From the NCBI RefSeq assembly GCF_030053595.1, contig NZ_JASGBQ010000001.1, positions 62,001 to 126,000 of the forward strand: a stretch of 64,000 bases of DNA, read 5' to 3'. The stretch is from Fusibacillus kribbianus (GTDB lineage: Bacteria > Bacillota > Clostridia > Lachnospirales > Lachnospiraceae). The position numbers were made by a program, and so were the translations under genes. Numbering within the stretch: position 1 is the stretch's first letter; each line of letters starts with the position of its first letter. Positions 25,598-36,467 of this stretch are shown here, one piece after another. Below the pieces are notes generated by a model, which made no database searches, had not been told where the DNA came from, and saw nothing but the letters and a program-made list of their open reading frames with translations.

Positions 25598-26503
25598 TTA
25601 TCTCACTGCACCGATTAGTTCGTTGATATCCTTCACTCCGTATCGTTCCATGTAAGCGCGGATCCCGTCCACGACCTCCACCGTGGTGTAAGGGTTATGG
25701 AAATTCGCCGTGCCCACAGACACCGCCGTGGCGCCGGCCAGAATAAACTCCAGAGCATCCTCCGCACACATAATGCCGCCCATACCGATAATAGGAAGCT
25801 TCACCGCCCGTGCCACCTGATAGACCATCCGCACTGCCACAGGCTTCACCGCAGGGCCGGACAGACCGCCGGTCCTGTTGGCCACTGCAAAGGTTCTCCT
25901 GTGAACGTCGATCTTCATGCCGGTCAGAGTGTTGATCAGGGAAACCGCGTCGGCTCCTCCCGCCTCCACAGCCCTCGCCATCTCGGCAATATCGGTCACA
26001 TTGGGGGAAAGCTTCATGATGACAGGCTTCCGTGCCTTTTCCTTCACCGCCTTTGTGATGGCTTCCGCCGCCTTCGCATTCTGTCCGAAGGCGATGCCGC
26101 CCTCCTTCACATTGGGACAGGAAATATTGATCTCCAGCATGTCCACCGGCTGCTCAGACAGGCGTTCCACCACCTCCACATAATCCTCGGTGGTTTTCCC
26201 GCAGACATTGACGATGATCTTCGTATCATATTGTTTCAGGAACGGAATATCCCGCTTGATAAACACATCAATTCCCGGATTCTGAAGTCCGATGGCATTG
26301 ATCATTCCGCCATGGGTCTCCGCGATCCTCGGTGTCGGATTTCCCGGCCAGGGCACGTTCGCCACGCCCTTGGTGACCACTGCACCAAGACGGCCAAGAT
26401 CTACAAATTCACTGTATTCTGCTCCGGAGCCAAAGGTCCCGGAGGCTGTCATCACCGGATTTTTCAGAGTAACACCGGCAAGCTCCACAGAAAGATTCAT
26501 CAA
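25598..26503 (-). CDS. pyrD: Dihydroorotate dehydrogenase B, catalytic subunit
   Basis: FMN enzyme oxidising dihydroorotate to orotate; class 1B enzymes pass electrons through PyrK to NAD+, which fits an anaerobe. 301 residues, TIM barrel. Motifs: [30 protein letters not shown] with the catalytic Cys of class 1B in [28 protein letters not shown] and [19 protein letters not shown] for FMN phosphate. It overlaps pyrK by 4 bases. Confidence 0.97.
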   Translation of the reverse strand: MMNLSVELAGVTLKNPVMTASGTFGSGAEYSEFVDLGRLGAVVTKGVANVPWPGNPTPRIAETHGGMINAIGLQNPGIDVFIKRDIPFLKQYDTKIIVNVCGKTTEDYVEVVERLSEQPVDMLEINISCPNVKEGGIAFGQNAKAAEAITKAVKEKARKPVIMKLSPNVTDIAEMARAVEAGGADAVSLINTLTGMKIDVHRRTFAVANRTGGLSGPAVKPVAVRMVYQVARAVKLPIIGMGGIMCAEDALEFILAGATAVSVGTANFHNPYTTVEVVDGIRAYMERYGVKDINELIGAVR

Positions 26504-27267
26504 AGCTCCACCTCCTCTGCCAGAAATACCGGCCCATCCTTACAGATCCGCTTATTGTGCACGTGGCTGTGGCTGTCCACATCCCTGGATTTGCAGACAC
26601 AGGCCAGACAGGCGCCCACACCGCAGGCCATCTTCTCCTCCAGAGAGATCCACGCTTCAATTCCGTGTTCCGATGCGTAGGCCTTCAGTGCCCGCAGCAT
26701 CGGTGTGGGCCCGCAGGCAAACAGCACGTCGGCAGAAAGTCCATTCTCCCGGATCGCATCCAGCACATTGCCTTTTGTGCCATAGCTTCCGTCCTCCGTC
26801 GCCACATAAAGCGTACCGTTTTCTTCAAATTCCTTTTTCAAAAACATCCGGCTGTCCCGATAGCCCATGATCAGCTGCTTTTCTCCTGACAGCTGCTTGG
26901 CCAGCTCCAGCATGGGCGGCACGCCGATCCCTCCGCCGATCAGGAACACCTTTTTCCCTCTGGCAGCCTCCAGAGGAAACCCGTTGCCGAGAGGTCCCAG
27001 AATATCAATGGGATCTCCCGCCTGATAACCGGAGAACTCATCCGTTCCCTTTCCGGCCACCCGGTATACCACCCGCAGGCAGCTGTCCCCGATCTCACAG
27101 ATGCTGATGGGACGCGGTAAGAGCCTCGCGCCATCCTTTGTATAAATGGAAATAAACTGTCCCGGCACGGCTTCCCTTGCCAGTCCCGTTTCGATCCACA
27201 TGCTGTAAATGCCGGGTGCCAGGCACTCCTGGGAGATCACCCGTGCGGTTTCCTTTTTCTTCCCCAT
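26500..27267 (-). CDS. pyrK: Dihydroorotate dehydrogenase electron-transfer subunit PyrK
   Basis: FAD- and [2Fe-2S]-containing partner of PyrD. 255 residues. The FAD site is [13 protein letters not shown], the NAD-binding Gly motif [10 protein letters not shown] and [12 protein letters not shown], and the cluster ligands are the cysteines of [17 protein letters not shown] with a later Cys in [11 protein letters not shown]. Start ATG 27267. Translationally coupled with pyrD. Confidence 0.96.
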   Translation of the reverse strand: MGKKKETARVISQECLAPGIYSMWIETGLAREAVPGQFISIYTKDGARLLPRPISICEIGDSCLRVVYRVAGKGTDEFSGYQAGDPIDILGPLGNGFPLEAARGKKVFLIGGGIGVPPMLELAKQLSGEKQLIMGYRDSRMFLKKEFEENGTLYVATEDGSYGTKGNVLDAIRENGLSADVLFACGPTPMLRALKAYASEHGIEAWISLEEKMACGVGACLACVCKSRDVDSHSHVHNKRICKDGPVFLAEEVEL

Positions 27268-27300
27268 GACAAATTCATCTCCTGAATGATTTTATCGTCT

Positions 27301-28230
27301 TTATTTTGCTGCCTGAAGAGCTCCGTCGATGTCAGCGATCATATCAAGAACTGCCTGTCTGGAAGCTTCGCCGAAATGCTCCGGTCCGAACTTCGCATAG
27401 GGCTCCTTTTTATAAGCTGCAATAATGCCTCTGGAGGAATTTACAATGGCTCCGAGACCGTCCTCGTTGAAATAATGGACCAGATCAGAAGCCTTTCCTC
27501 CCTGAGCTCCATAGCCGGGCACCAGAATGAAGGATTTGGGCATCACCTTTCTCAGGACCTTTCCCATCTCCGGATAGGTGGCACCTACCACGGCACCGAT
27601 GTAGCTGTAGGAATCTCCCATACAGTCGGCGCCCCACTCCGCTACCTTTTCTCCCACCCACTCATACAGCGGGCGGCCGTCGATAATCCTGTCCTGGAAT
27701 TCACCGCTGGAAGGATTGGAGGTCTTTACCAGAATAAAGAGTCCCTTCTTTTCCTCCCTGCACACATCCACAAAGGGCTTGATGCCGTCCGTTCCCAGAT
27801 AAGGATTCACCGTGGCAAAGTCCTCATTGAAAGCGCTTAAGGTCCGGCTTCCCACCTGTACCTTTCCAAGATGCCCCACTGCATAAGCGGCGGAGGTGGA
27901 GCCGATATCTCCTCTCTTCACGTCGCCGATGACCACCAGCCCTTTTTCATGGCAGTAATCCACCGTTTTCTTATAGGCCTTCATGCCCTCCACGCCGAAC
28001 TGCTCGTACATGGCCACCTGGGGCTTCACAGCCGGAATCAGATCATAAACAGAATCCACGATCTCCTTGTTGAACTGCCAGATGGCATCGGCTGCTCCCT
28101 CCAGTGTCTCGCCGTATGCCTCAAAGGATTTCTTTACCACATGCTCCGGCACGTAGGAGAGCATGGGATCCAGTCCCACCACAATGGGAGCGTTCAGTTT
28201 TTTGATTTTTTCACACAGTACGTTGATCAT
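27301..28230 (-). CDS. pyrF: Orotidine 5'-phosphate decarboxylase PyrF (long type)
   Basis: Final UMP-forming step. 309 residues, the long clostridial/mycobacterial type. The catalytic Lys/Asp tetrad is in VVIGDVKRGDIGSTSAAYA; N-terminal VGLDPMLSY and C-terminal VPGYGAQGGKASDLVHYF (phosphate site) also match. Lies between pyrC and pyrK with gaps of 16 and 33 bases. Confidence 0.96.
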   Translation of the reverse strand: MINVLCEKIKKLNAPIVVGLDPMLSYVPEHVVKKSFEAYGETLEGAADAIWQFNKEIVDSVYDLIPAVKPQVAMYEQFGVEGMKAYKKTVDYCHEKGLVVIGDVKRGDIGSTSAAYAVGHLGKVQVGSRTLSAFNEDFATVNPYLGTDGIKPFVDVCREEKKGLFILVKTSNPSSGEFQDRIIDGRPLYEWVGEKVAEWGADCMGDSYSYIGAVVGATYPEMGKVLRKVMPKSFILVPGYGAQGGKASDLVHYFNEDGLGAIVNSSRGIIAAYKKEPYAKFGPEHFGEASRQAVLDMIADIDGALQAAK

Positions 28231-28246
28231 TATTCTATTCCTCCGG

Positions 28247-29533
28247 TTATTTCTCTTCCATATCTGTATATACGATCTCGCCGTCCACGATGGTCATAAC
28301 CACCGCGCCCCGAAGCTTCCGGCCGTCAAAGGGCGTATTTTTTCCCTTGGAGACCAGCTCCTCCCTGCGGACCGTCCACTCTTTGTCGGGATCAATGAGG
28401 ACCACGTCGGCACATTTTCCTTCGGCCAGGCTTCCCTTATCGATTCCCAGAAGCTTCGCAGGGCGGAAGCTCATGCGGTCCGCCATCTCCATCGGCGTAA
28501 GGATTCCCGTGTGGACAAGCTCCGTCATCGTCACACCCACCGAGGTCTCAAGACCCACGATTCCAAAAGGGGAATTCGCAAAGCCTCTGGACTTTTCCTC
28601 TTCCCCGTGAGGTGCATGGTCCGTGGAAATCACATCAATAATTCCTTTTTTTAATCCATCAATAAGAGCATCCACATCCTCCCTCTCTCTGAGGGGCGGA
28701 TTCATCTTATAATTGGCATCATCGCAGGGAATGTCTTCACTGGTAAGAGTGAAATGGTGGGGGCATACCTCGGCGCTGACCGGAAGGCCTGCCTCCTTGG
28801 CAAGACGGACAAGCTCCACGCTGTCCTTTGTCGAGCAGTGGCACAGATGAAGCCTTGCACCTGTCTCCTTTGCCAACAGAATATCCCTTGCCGCGATCAC
28901 GTCCTCCACACCATTGGTAATGCCGGGGAGCCCCAGCTCCTCCGCCTTTTTACAGGCATTCATAACACCGCCGGCCACCATGTTTTTATCCTCGCAGTGG
29001 GCCAGAACAAGCACATTTTCTCTGGCGGCAATTTTCATGGCCTCCCTGTAAAGGCCTGCATCCATCACAGACTTTCCGTCCTCGCTGATGCAGAGCATGC
29101 CTTCTTTTTTCATGGCTGCAATATCAGTGAGCTCCTTCCCCTCCTGTCCCTTTGTCACGGCTCCCACAAAGGAAACATGAACAGCGCACTCCTTCCTGGC
29201 CCGTTCCCTCTGACTGCGGATCATCTCCGGGCTGTCAGTCACCGGCTTCGTGTTGGGCATGGCACACATGGTAGTCACGCCGCCCTTCGCCGCTGCCAGA
29301 GCTCCTGTTTGAAGGGTTTCTTTATATTCCAGGCCGGGATCCCTGAGATGCACATGCAGGTCAATAATGCCGGGCATCACATAAAGCCCCTCCGCATTGA
29401 CCGTCCGGTCTGCTTCCTCGTCAATGTGCCGGTCCACCCGAAGGATCCTTCCCTCCGCCACAAGCACATCATAGATCCCGTCTTTTCCGGTATCCGGGTC
29501 AATCACATGTCCGTTTTGAATCAGTAGTTTCAT
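28247..29533 (-). CDS. pyrC: Dihydroorotase PyrC (class I)
   Basis: Zn amidohydrolase cyclising carbamoyl-aspartate. The 428-residue length is standard when started at MKLLIQNGHVIDPDTG; the open frame extends 44 codons upstream without a ribosome site. Metal ligands: DLHVHLRDPG, the carboxylated-Lys position in EYKET, AHCEDKNM, LHLCHCS, and STDHAPHGEEEK. It is the first gene of pyrC-F-K-D-E. The promoter at 29598-29626 gives a short leader with no PyrR attenuator, and no pyrR, pyrB or carA/B are in the window. Confidence 0.97.
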   Translation of the reverse strand: MKLLIQNGHVIDPDTGKDGIYDVLVAEGRILRVDRHIDEEADRTVNAEGLYVMPGIIDLHVHLRDPGLEYKETLQTGALAAAKGGVTTMCAMPNTKPVTDSPEMIRSQRERARKECAVHVSFVGAVTKGQEGKELTDIAAMKKEGMLCISEDGKSVMDAGLYREAMKIAARENVLVLAHCEDKNMVAGGVMNACKKAEELGLPGITNGVEDVIAARDILLAKETGARLHLCHCSTKDSVELVRLAKEAGLPVSAEVCPHHFTLTSEDIPCDDANYKMNPPLREREDVDALIDGLKKGIIDVISTDHAPHGEEEKSRGFANSPFGIVGLETSVGVTMTELVHTGILTPMEMADRMSFRPAKLLGIDKGSLAEGKCADVVLIDPDKEWTVRREELVSKGKNTPFDGRKLRGAVVMTIVDGEIVYTDMEEK

Positions 29534-29597
29534 GTATTCGCACCTTTCCATTTTGGATTTTGGTCCTGCATTTTTACACAATCTGCCTATCATACCT

Positions 29598-29626
29598 ATT
29601 CTAGCATAAGGATGTAGGTTCGTCCA
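29598..29626 (-). promoter_or_regulatory. Promoter of the pyr operon
   Basis: TGGACG, 17 bp, TAGAAT preceded by TGC (extended -10), minus strand, about 60 bases before pyrC. Confidence 0.55.
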
Positions 29627-29633
29627 GTTATAA

Positions 29634-29678
29634 AAAAGGAAGCGGACTTTGTTTTTGACTGTCACAAAGCCGCTTCCG
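29634..29678 (-). terminator. Terminator of the nhaC-like gene
   Basis: GGAAGCGGCTTTGTG / CAAAGTCCGCTTCC (one bulge) followed by TTTTTTATAAC on the minus strand, immediately after the antiporter gene. Confidence 0.85.
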
Positions 29679-29684
29679 TTTCTA

Positions 29685-30980
29685 TTATACTTTTTCAGGC
29701 TTCTGCTTTTTCAGCAGAATGAATATCACTACTGTCACTCCCATCAGTACCGGATAAAAGGTATAGGGAATGATCTGCAGAGGGGAAAGGCCCGTCTGCC
29801 CCGCTGCCAGAAGAAGCTGGGCTCCATAGGGGATCAGTCCCTGGGTCACCGATGCAAAGATATCGAGAAGGGATGCCGTCCTTCTGGGCGAAATCCCATA
29901 ATCGCTGCTGATCTCCTTTGCGATCGGGCCCGCAATGACAATGGCCACCGTATTGTTTGCCGTAGCCATATCCACCAGCACCGCTAAAAGCGCCACGCCC
30001 AGCTCGCCGCCCTTCCTGCCGCGGATCTTTTTGTGTATCAGATTTAAAATGCAGGTAATACCGCCGTTTTTCTTCACAAGCGATACGATACAGGCCACAA
30101 TGATAGAAATTACCGTGATATCATACATGGAGGTAACGCCCTCGCCCATGACCCGGAAGATATCAGCGACCGCAATGGTCCCGGTTCCAAGACCGGCCAG
30201 GATGGAAAGCACTGTACCGCCGATCAGCACCAGGAATACATTGAGACCGGCCAGGGCACCCACCAGCACCACCAGGTAGGGCAGTACCTGCCAGAGATTA
30301 TAACCACCCTCCAGCGTCACCTGGAAGGAGGTATTCCGGCTGATGAGCACATAGATCACCAGGGAAATGATTGCCGCCGGAAGCACCAGGAAGAAGTTCT
30401 CCTTGAATTTATCCCTCATCTCACAGCCCTGGGTCCGGACCGCCGCAATGGTCGTATCGGAGATCATCGAAAGATTGTCGCCGAACATGGCTCCGCTGAC
30501 CACCGCACCGATGCAGATCGCCATGGAAAAACCGGTCTTTTCACTGATTCCCACGGCAATGGGAGCCAGCGCTCCTATGGTTCCCATGCTGGTTCCCATG
30601 GAGATCGACATGAAACAGCCGATCAGCATCAACCCTGCCACTGCAATCCCGGGCGGCAGAATGGAAAGGCCCAGGGCCACTGTGCTGTCGGCACCGCCCG
30701 CCGCCTTCACACTTCCGGAGAAGGCTCCTGCTGCCAGGAAAATAAGGCACATGGTAATAATATTCTCATCACCCACGCCCTCGGCAATGACTTTAAGCTT
30801 CTCCCCAAAGGACAACCTTCTGTTCTGAAAAAAAGCCACCATCAGTGCGATCAGAAAGGCCACAATGGCCGGCATGGCATAAAAATCCCCGGAAACCAGA
30901 CCGACCCCCAGAAATAAAACCAAAAATACTCCGATGGGAAGCAATCCCCACACGTTCCCCTTTTCTCTCTTCTGTTCCAT
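29685..30980 (-). CDS. NhaC-family Na+/H+ antiporter
   Basis: 431 residues with about 11 membrane helices. NhaC-superfamily hallmarks: FLAAGAFSGSVKAAGG, GCFMSISMGTSMGTIGALAPIAVGI, SGAMFGDNLSMISDTTIAA and LVDMATANNTVAIVIAGP. These proteins exchange Na+ for H+ or for amino acids or organic acids. The start at ATG 30980 has AGGGGG upstream; 18 further in-frame codons overlap the terminator of the next gene. It is monocistronic between terminators. Substrate is uncertain; the paralogue at 52597 is under a lysine riboswitch, this one is not. Confidence 0.9.
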   Translation of the reverse strand: MEQKREKGNVWGLLPIGVFLVLFLGVGLVSGDFYAMPAIVAFLIALMVAFFQNRRLSFGEKLKVIAEGVGDENIITMCLIFLAAGAFSGSVKAAGGADSTVALGLSILPPGIAVAGLMLIGCFMSISMGTSMGTIGALAPIAVGISEKTGFSMAICIGAVVSGAMFGDNLSMISDTTIAAVRTQGCEMRDKFKENFFLVLPAAIISLVIYVLISRNTSFQVTLEGGYNLWQVLPYLVVLVGALAGLNVFLVLIGGTVLSILAGLGTGTIAVADIFRVMGEGVTSMYDITVISIIVACIVSLVKKNGGITCILNLIHKKIRGRKGGELGVALLAVLVDMATANNTVAIVIAGPIAKEISSDYGISPRRTASLLDIFASVTQGLIPYGAQLLLAAGQTGLSPLQIIPYTFYPVLMGVTVVIFILLKKQKPEKV

Positions 30981-31018
30981 TTTAATCCCCCTCATTTTTT
31001 GATAAAGATAGAAAAAGA

Positions 31019-31051
31019 GCTGCCGCAAAATCATAAATATTTTACGGCAGC
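31019..31051 (-). terminator. Terminator of the 44-residue membrane peptide gene
   Basis: GCTGCCGTAAAAT / ATTTTGCGGCAGC on the minus strand followed by TCTTTTTC. Confidence 0.8.
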
Positions 31052-31096
31052 TCCCTTAGTCCGTTCGTTTCATGTCTCTTCCGCTGTCCCGATTGA

Positions 31097-31231
31097 TCAG
31101 TCGTCCTCTTCCTCTTCCTCGGCAATGGCCGCCGATGCGGAGGTGACTGCGCTGACTACAGCGACAACTGCACTGATAATCACAACAAAGGCAATTAATC
31201 CAATCAGAAAATATAAAAGAAATCCGTCCAT
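31097..31231 (-). CDS. Small membrane protein with acidic tail, 44 residues
   Basis: MDGFLLYFLIGLIAFVVIIS is one strongly hydrophobic helix continuing to about residue 30, followed by AIAEEEEEDD at the C-terminus. AGAGGA lies five bases before ATG 31231; an ATG sixteen codons upstream has no ribosome site. Its own terminator follows, supporting a real gene. No known family; an N-out or tail-in topology cannot be settled. Confidence 0.62.
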   Translation of the reverse strand: MDGFLLYFLIGLIAFVVIISAVVAVVSAVTSASAAIAEEEEEDD

Positions 31232-31320
31232 GTCGTCCTCTCTCAATCCGCAAATTTCATCTGCTGCTCTGTTTATCATACCACACTTTTCTCAAAAAGA
31301 AAACCACCGGACTTCATGAT

Positions 31321-32478
31321 TTATTTGAAAAAGCCCTTCTTTTTATGCTTTTCCTCGGAAGTTTCCTGAGCCGGGACCTCTCCCATGGTCTCCCGGAACT
31401 TCTGAAGGGCTTCCTTCTGCTCCTTACTGAGCCGCTCCGGAACCTTCACCACCAGTGTCACATAGTGATCGCCGCGGACATCTTTATTCCGCAGATAAGG
31501 CACACCCTTTCCTTTCAGCCGGATCCTTGTATCAGTTTGAGTACCGGGCGCAACAGTGTAAACCACCTCGCCGTCCACCGTCTTGATCCGGATATCACCG
31601 CCCAGAGCCGCTGTTCCGAAGGAAATGGGAACGGTGGAATAAATGCTGGTATCCTGTCTCTTGAAGATCGGATGGTTGGAAACCGTTACCTCTACAAGAA
31701 GATCTCCCCGCTCTCCGCCATTGGTACCAAGCTCACCCTTTCCGCGGATACGAACGCTCTGCCCGTTGTCAATACCGGCAGGAATAGAGACAGCGATCCG
31801 TTTCCTGGAGCTGGTGTAGCCGGTCCCCCGGCAGGAACTGCACTTCTCCTTAATGATCTTTCCTGTTCCGCCGCAGTCCGGACAGGTCTGCACATTCCGT
31901 ACCATACCAAACATAGACTGCTGGGTATATACCACCTGTCCCTTGCCGTTGCACTTGGGGCAGGTTTCCGGCTGGGTTCCCGGCTTGGCGCCGGTGCCGT
32001 GGCAATCCGGGCACTCGTCTCTGGTAGTCAGCTCAATTTCCTTCTCGCAGCCAAAGAGTGCCTCCTCAAAGGTGATCCGCACGCCGGTCCGGAGATTTGC
32101 TCCCCTCATGGGACCATTGTTTGCACGGCCGCGGCTCCTGCCGCCGCCGAACAGATTGCCGAAAATATCGCCGAAAATGTCGCCCATGTCCGCGCCGCTG
32201 AAATCAAAACCACCGAAGCCGCCTGCTCCGGCGCCTCCGTTTTCAAAGGCCGCATGGCCGAACTGATCGTACTGGCGTCTCTTTTCCGGGTCGCTCAGAA
32301 CTGCATAAGCCTCGGAAGCCTCCTTGAATTTCGCTTCCGCCTCCGGATTTCCCTGGTTGGTATCGGGATGATATTTCTTCGCAAGTACACGGTATGCCTT
32401 TTTTAATGCCGCTTCATCGGCATCCCTCGGTACACCAAGTACCTCGTAATAGTCTCTTTTGCTTTCAGCCACTTTCAC
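31321..32478 (-). CDS. dnaJ: Chaperone DnaJ (Hsp40)
   Basis: Type I co-chaperone of DnaK. 385 residues. J domain 1-70 with HPD in [10 protein letters not shown]; Gly/Phe-rich linker ([20 protein letters not shown]); four zinc-binding repeats [24 protein letters not shown] and CSSCRGTG (about 150-215); C-terminal substrate domains with [19 protein letters not shown]. Last gene of hrcA-grpE-dnaK-dnaJ, separated from dnaK by a 99-bp gap with a strong hairpin. Confidence 0.98.
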   Translation of the reverse strand: MKVAESKRDYYEVLGVPRDADEAALKKAYRVLAKKYHPDTNQGNPEAEAKFKEASEAYAVLSDPEKRRQYDQFGHAAFENGGAGAGGFGGFDFSGADMGDIFGDIFGNLFGGGRSRGRANNGPMRGANLRTGVRITFEEALFGCEKEIELTTRDECPDCHGTGAKPGTQPETCPKCNGKGQVVYTQQSMFGMVRNVQTCPDCGGTGKIIKEKCSSCRGTGYTSSRKRIAVSIPAGIDNGQSVRIRGKGELGTNGGERGDLLVEVTVSNHPIFKRQDTSIYSTVPISFGTAALGGDIRIKTVDGEVVYTVAPGTQTDTRIRLKGKGVPYLRNKDVRGDHYVTLVVKVPERLSKEQKEALQKFRETMGEVPAQETSEEKHKKKGFFK

Positions 32479-32514
32479 TCACCTCTCCGCATATTTCCCC
32501 TAAACGCCACAAAA

Positions 32515-32553
32515 GATTCAGGGGCTGGCCCCCTGAAGGGGCCGCCCTGAATC
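32515..32553 (-). terminator. Hairpin in the dnaK-dnaJ gap, possible attenuator
   Basis: GATTCAGGG / CCCTGAATC plus inner GGCCCC / GGGGCC pairing, followed by TTTTGTG on the minus strand. Its position after dnaK and before dnaJ would lower dnaJ relative to dnaK. Confidence 0.65.
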
Positions 32554-32577
32554 AGATGGAAAGAGGGGTAAAAATGA

Positions 32578-34473
<1,896 letters not shown>

Positions 34474-34498
34474 TTATCAGATTTTGTTGTAATGCCTG

Positions 34499-35182
34499 TT
34501 AATTTGCAACCTTTACCATGCTGTGGCGCACCACGCTTTCCCGGTAAAGATAGCCCTTCTGGAACTCCTCCACGACGATGTTCTCGCCGACACTCTCGTC
34601 CTCCACATGCATGACCGCATTGTGAAAATCGGGATTGAATTCCTGACCCACGGCTTCAATGGCCTTCACATCCATCCCCTCCAGGGTCGTAAGAAGCTGC
34701 TTATATATTTTATCCATCCCCTCTGCAAAGGGAGAATGGGCTTCCTCTTCACTTAAGGTTGCCATGCCACGTTCAAAATTATCCACCACCGGGAGGATTT
34801 TTTCAATGACACTTTTGGCTCCCACTTCATACATGGCTGCCTTCTCCTTTTCCGTTCTCTTACGGAAATTTTCGAACTCTGCCATGGAACGCTTCAGCTT
34901 GTCGGTCAGATCCTCGATCTGAAGGTCCTTTTTGTCTTTCTTATCTTTCTTTTTAAAGAAGCCTTTCTTTTCGGTTTCCTTTGCCGTCTCCGGCTGGACT
35001 GCTTCCTCCTCCGGCTGGCTGTTTTCTTCGCCTGCCTGGGTTTCACCGCTTCCGGCATCCTCTTTCCCGGCTTCCTCCTGGCCTTCGTCCGCAGGAATTT
35101 CCTCTTCCACAGTGTTCTCTGCCGCGTCCTCTGCCAGCTCTTCCTTCATTTCCTCTGTTACATCCTTTTCTGTATCTGCCAC
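34499..35182 (-). CDS. grpE: Nucleotide exchange factor GrpE
   Basis: Releases ADP from DnaK. 227 residues. A long acidic, low-complexity N-terminus (about 1-75, Glu/Ala/Gly) leads into KKGFFKKKDKKDKKD, a coiled coil (LTDKLKRSMAEFENFRKRTEKE) and the C-terminal beta domain (VGQEFNPDFHNAVMHVEDES, GYLYRESVVRHSMVKVAN). The GrpE core is about 150 residues; the N-terminal extension is longer than in Bacillus. Confidence 0.97.
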   Translation of the reverse strand: MADTEKDVTEEMKEELAEDAAENTVEEEIPADEGQEEAGKEDAGSGETQAGEENSQPEEEAVQPETAKETEKKGFFKKKDKKDKKDLQIEDLTDKLKRSMAEFENFRKRTEKEKAAMYEVGAKSVIEKILPVVDNFERGMATLSEEEAHSPFAEGMDKIYKQLLTTLEGMDVKAIEAVGQEFNPDFHNAVMHVEDESVGENIVVEEFQKGYLYRESVVRHSMVKVAN

Positions 35183-35197
35183 GTCTGATCCGCCTTT

Positions 35198-36247
35198 CTA
35201 TTCCTCTTTCTTAAATATGGTATCCAGCTGTCCCATGACCGTCTGAAGCGTGGAAACTACCTTTTCATAATCCATACGCTTCGGGCCCACAATACCGATG
35301 GTTCCCTGCAGGCCGCCGCCCAGATCATAGGTTGCTGTCACAACGCTGCAGTCCTTCATGCTCTGCACCGGTGTCTCATTGCCAATGTAGACCTGAATGC
35401 CCTGCTGTCCTTCCTCACCCAGCTTATCCGTGAGGAGATTGGTCAGCTGCTCCTTTTCCTCAAATACCTGAATGATCTCCTTCGCCTTGCTGCTGTCGGA
35501 AAGCTCCGGATACTTGAAGATATTGGTTGCTCCGCTGGTATATATCTGAAGGTCCTCTTCGTCGCTGCGAATGGCATCCGCCACGGCATCGAGGACTTTA
35601 CCTATCACGTCTGTATGATTTCCCGCCTGCTCCTTCAGCTTCGCAATGATCTCCAGATTAATCTCTTCGATCGTCAGTCCGTTCAGATTGGTGTTGAGCA
35701 TCAGGTTCAGGGAAAGAATATCTTCTTCGCTCAGCCGCTCCTCCACCTCGAAGATGGAGTTTTTAATGATATTTCCTTCCACCACCACAACGGCCAGAAG
35801 CTTCCTCTCATCCACTCTGGAGAGCTGAATGAATTTCAGCTTGTTCCGATTGTACCGCGGTGCGGAAATCATGGACGCATAATTGGTATTGGCTGCCAGA
35901 AGCTTCGCCATCTGCATCAGCACCCGCTCCATGCGGTCCATCCGCTCCACCAGAAAATCTCCGGTCTGTGGTACCTCCCGGTGCTCCCGGTCCTGATCTG
36001 CCTCTTTCAGCATCTGATCCACATAAAGGCGATAGCCCTTATCTGTGGGAATCCTGCCCGCCGAGGTATGGGGCTGTACGATCAATCCCATTTCCTCCAG
36101 ATCCGCCATCTCATTGCGGATGGTCGCGGAGGAAAGCTGCAGGTCGGAATATTTGGAAATAGTTCGTGAGCCAACCGGTTCCCCGGTCTCCTGGTAATTG
36201 CGGATAATCGCATTCAAGATTTTTTTCTTCCGTTCATCCAGTTCCAC
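35198..36247 (-). CDS. hrcA: Heat-inducible transcription repressor HrcA
   Basis: Represses class I heat-shock genes by binding CIRCE. 349 residues. N-terminal winged helix (LDERKKKILNAIIRNYQETG, EPVGSRTISKYSDLQLSSAT, IRNEMADLEEMGLIVQPHTS, AGRIPTDKGYRLYVDQML); C-terminal GAF-like domain ending GGLQGTIGIVGPKRMDYEKV. First gene of the operon, autoregulated through the CIRCE element 24 bases upstream. Confidence 0.98.
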   Translation of the reverse strand: MELDERKKKILNAIIRNYQETGEPVGSRTISKYSDLQLSSATIRNEMADLEEMGLIVQPHTSAGRIPTDKGYRLYVDQMLKEADQDREHREVPQTGDFLVERMDRMERVLMQMAKLLAANTNYASMISAPRYNRNKLKFIQLSRVDERKLLAVVVVEGNIIKNSIFEVEERLSEEDILSLNLMLNTNLNGLTIEEINLEIIAKLKEQAGNHTDVIGKVLDAVADAIRSDEEDLQIYTSGATNIFKYPELSDSSKAKEIIQVFEEKEQLTNLLTDKLGEEGQQGIQVYIGNETPVQSMKDCSVVTATYDLGGGLQGTIGIVGPKRMDYEKVVSTLQTVMGQLDTIFKKEE

Positions 36248-36270
36248 TTCTCACGCCTCCCTTTCCTTTA

Positions 36271-36297
36271 TTAGCACTCAACCTTATAGAGTGCTAA
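36271..36297. promoter_or_regulatory. CIRCE operator (HrcA-binding site)
   Basis: Perfect consensus TTAGCACTC-N9-GAGTGCTAA just downstream of the hrcA promoter. Heat releases HrcA and induces hrcA-grpE-dnaK-dnaJ. Confidence 0.97.
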
Positions 36298-36310
36298 CAT
36301 TCATAACAAT

Positions 36311-36339
36311 AAGATAGCACTGCCTTACGTCTTTGTCAA
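36311..36339 (-). promoter_or_regulatory. Sigma-A promoter of the hrcA operon
   Basis: TTGACA, 17 bp, TATCTT on the minus strand; the CIRCE covers the start-site region. Confidence 0.85.
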
Positions 36340-36404
36340 TATTTTTTTGCATTTTCATATTTTCTTCACAAAGTAAAGAAAACATCCGTGAACATTGATA
36401 AACA

Positions 36405-36452
36405 AAAAATGTGCTCCTCTGTTCCCGCCGGATCCAGAAGCTGCACATTTTG
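36405..36452. terminator. Terminator downstream of hemW
   Basis: AAAATGTGC / GCACATTTT stem with a large loop and T-runs on both sides; minus orientation ends in TTTTTTG. Confidence 0.65.
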
Positions 36453-36467
36453 TTTTTAAGTCTGATC

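Noticed and set aside
29534-29640. PyrR attenuator before pyrC
   Set aside because: No terminator/antiterminator pair or PyrR-binding loop could be found in the short leader.
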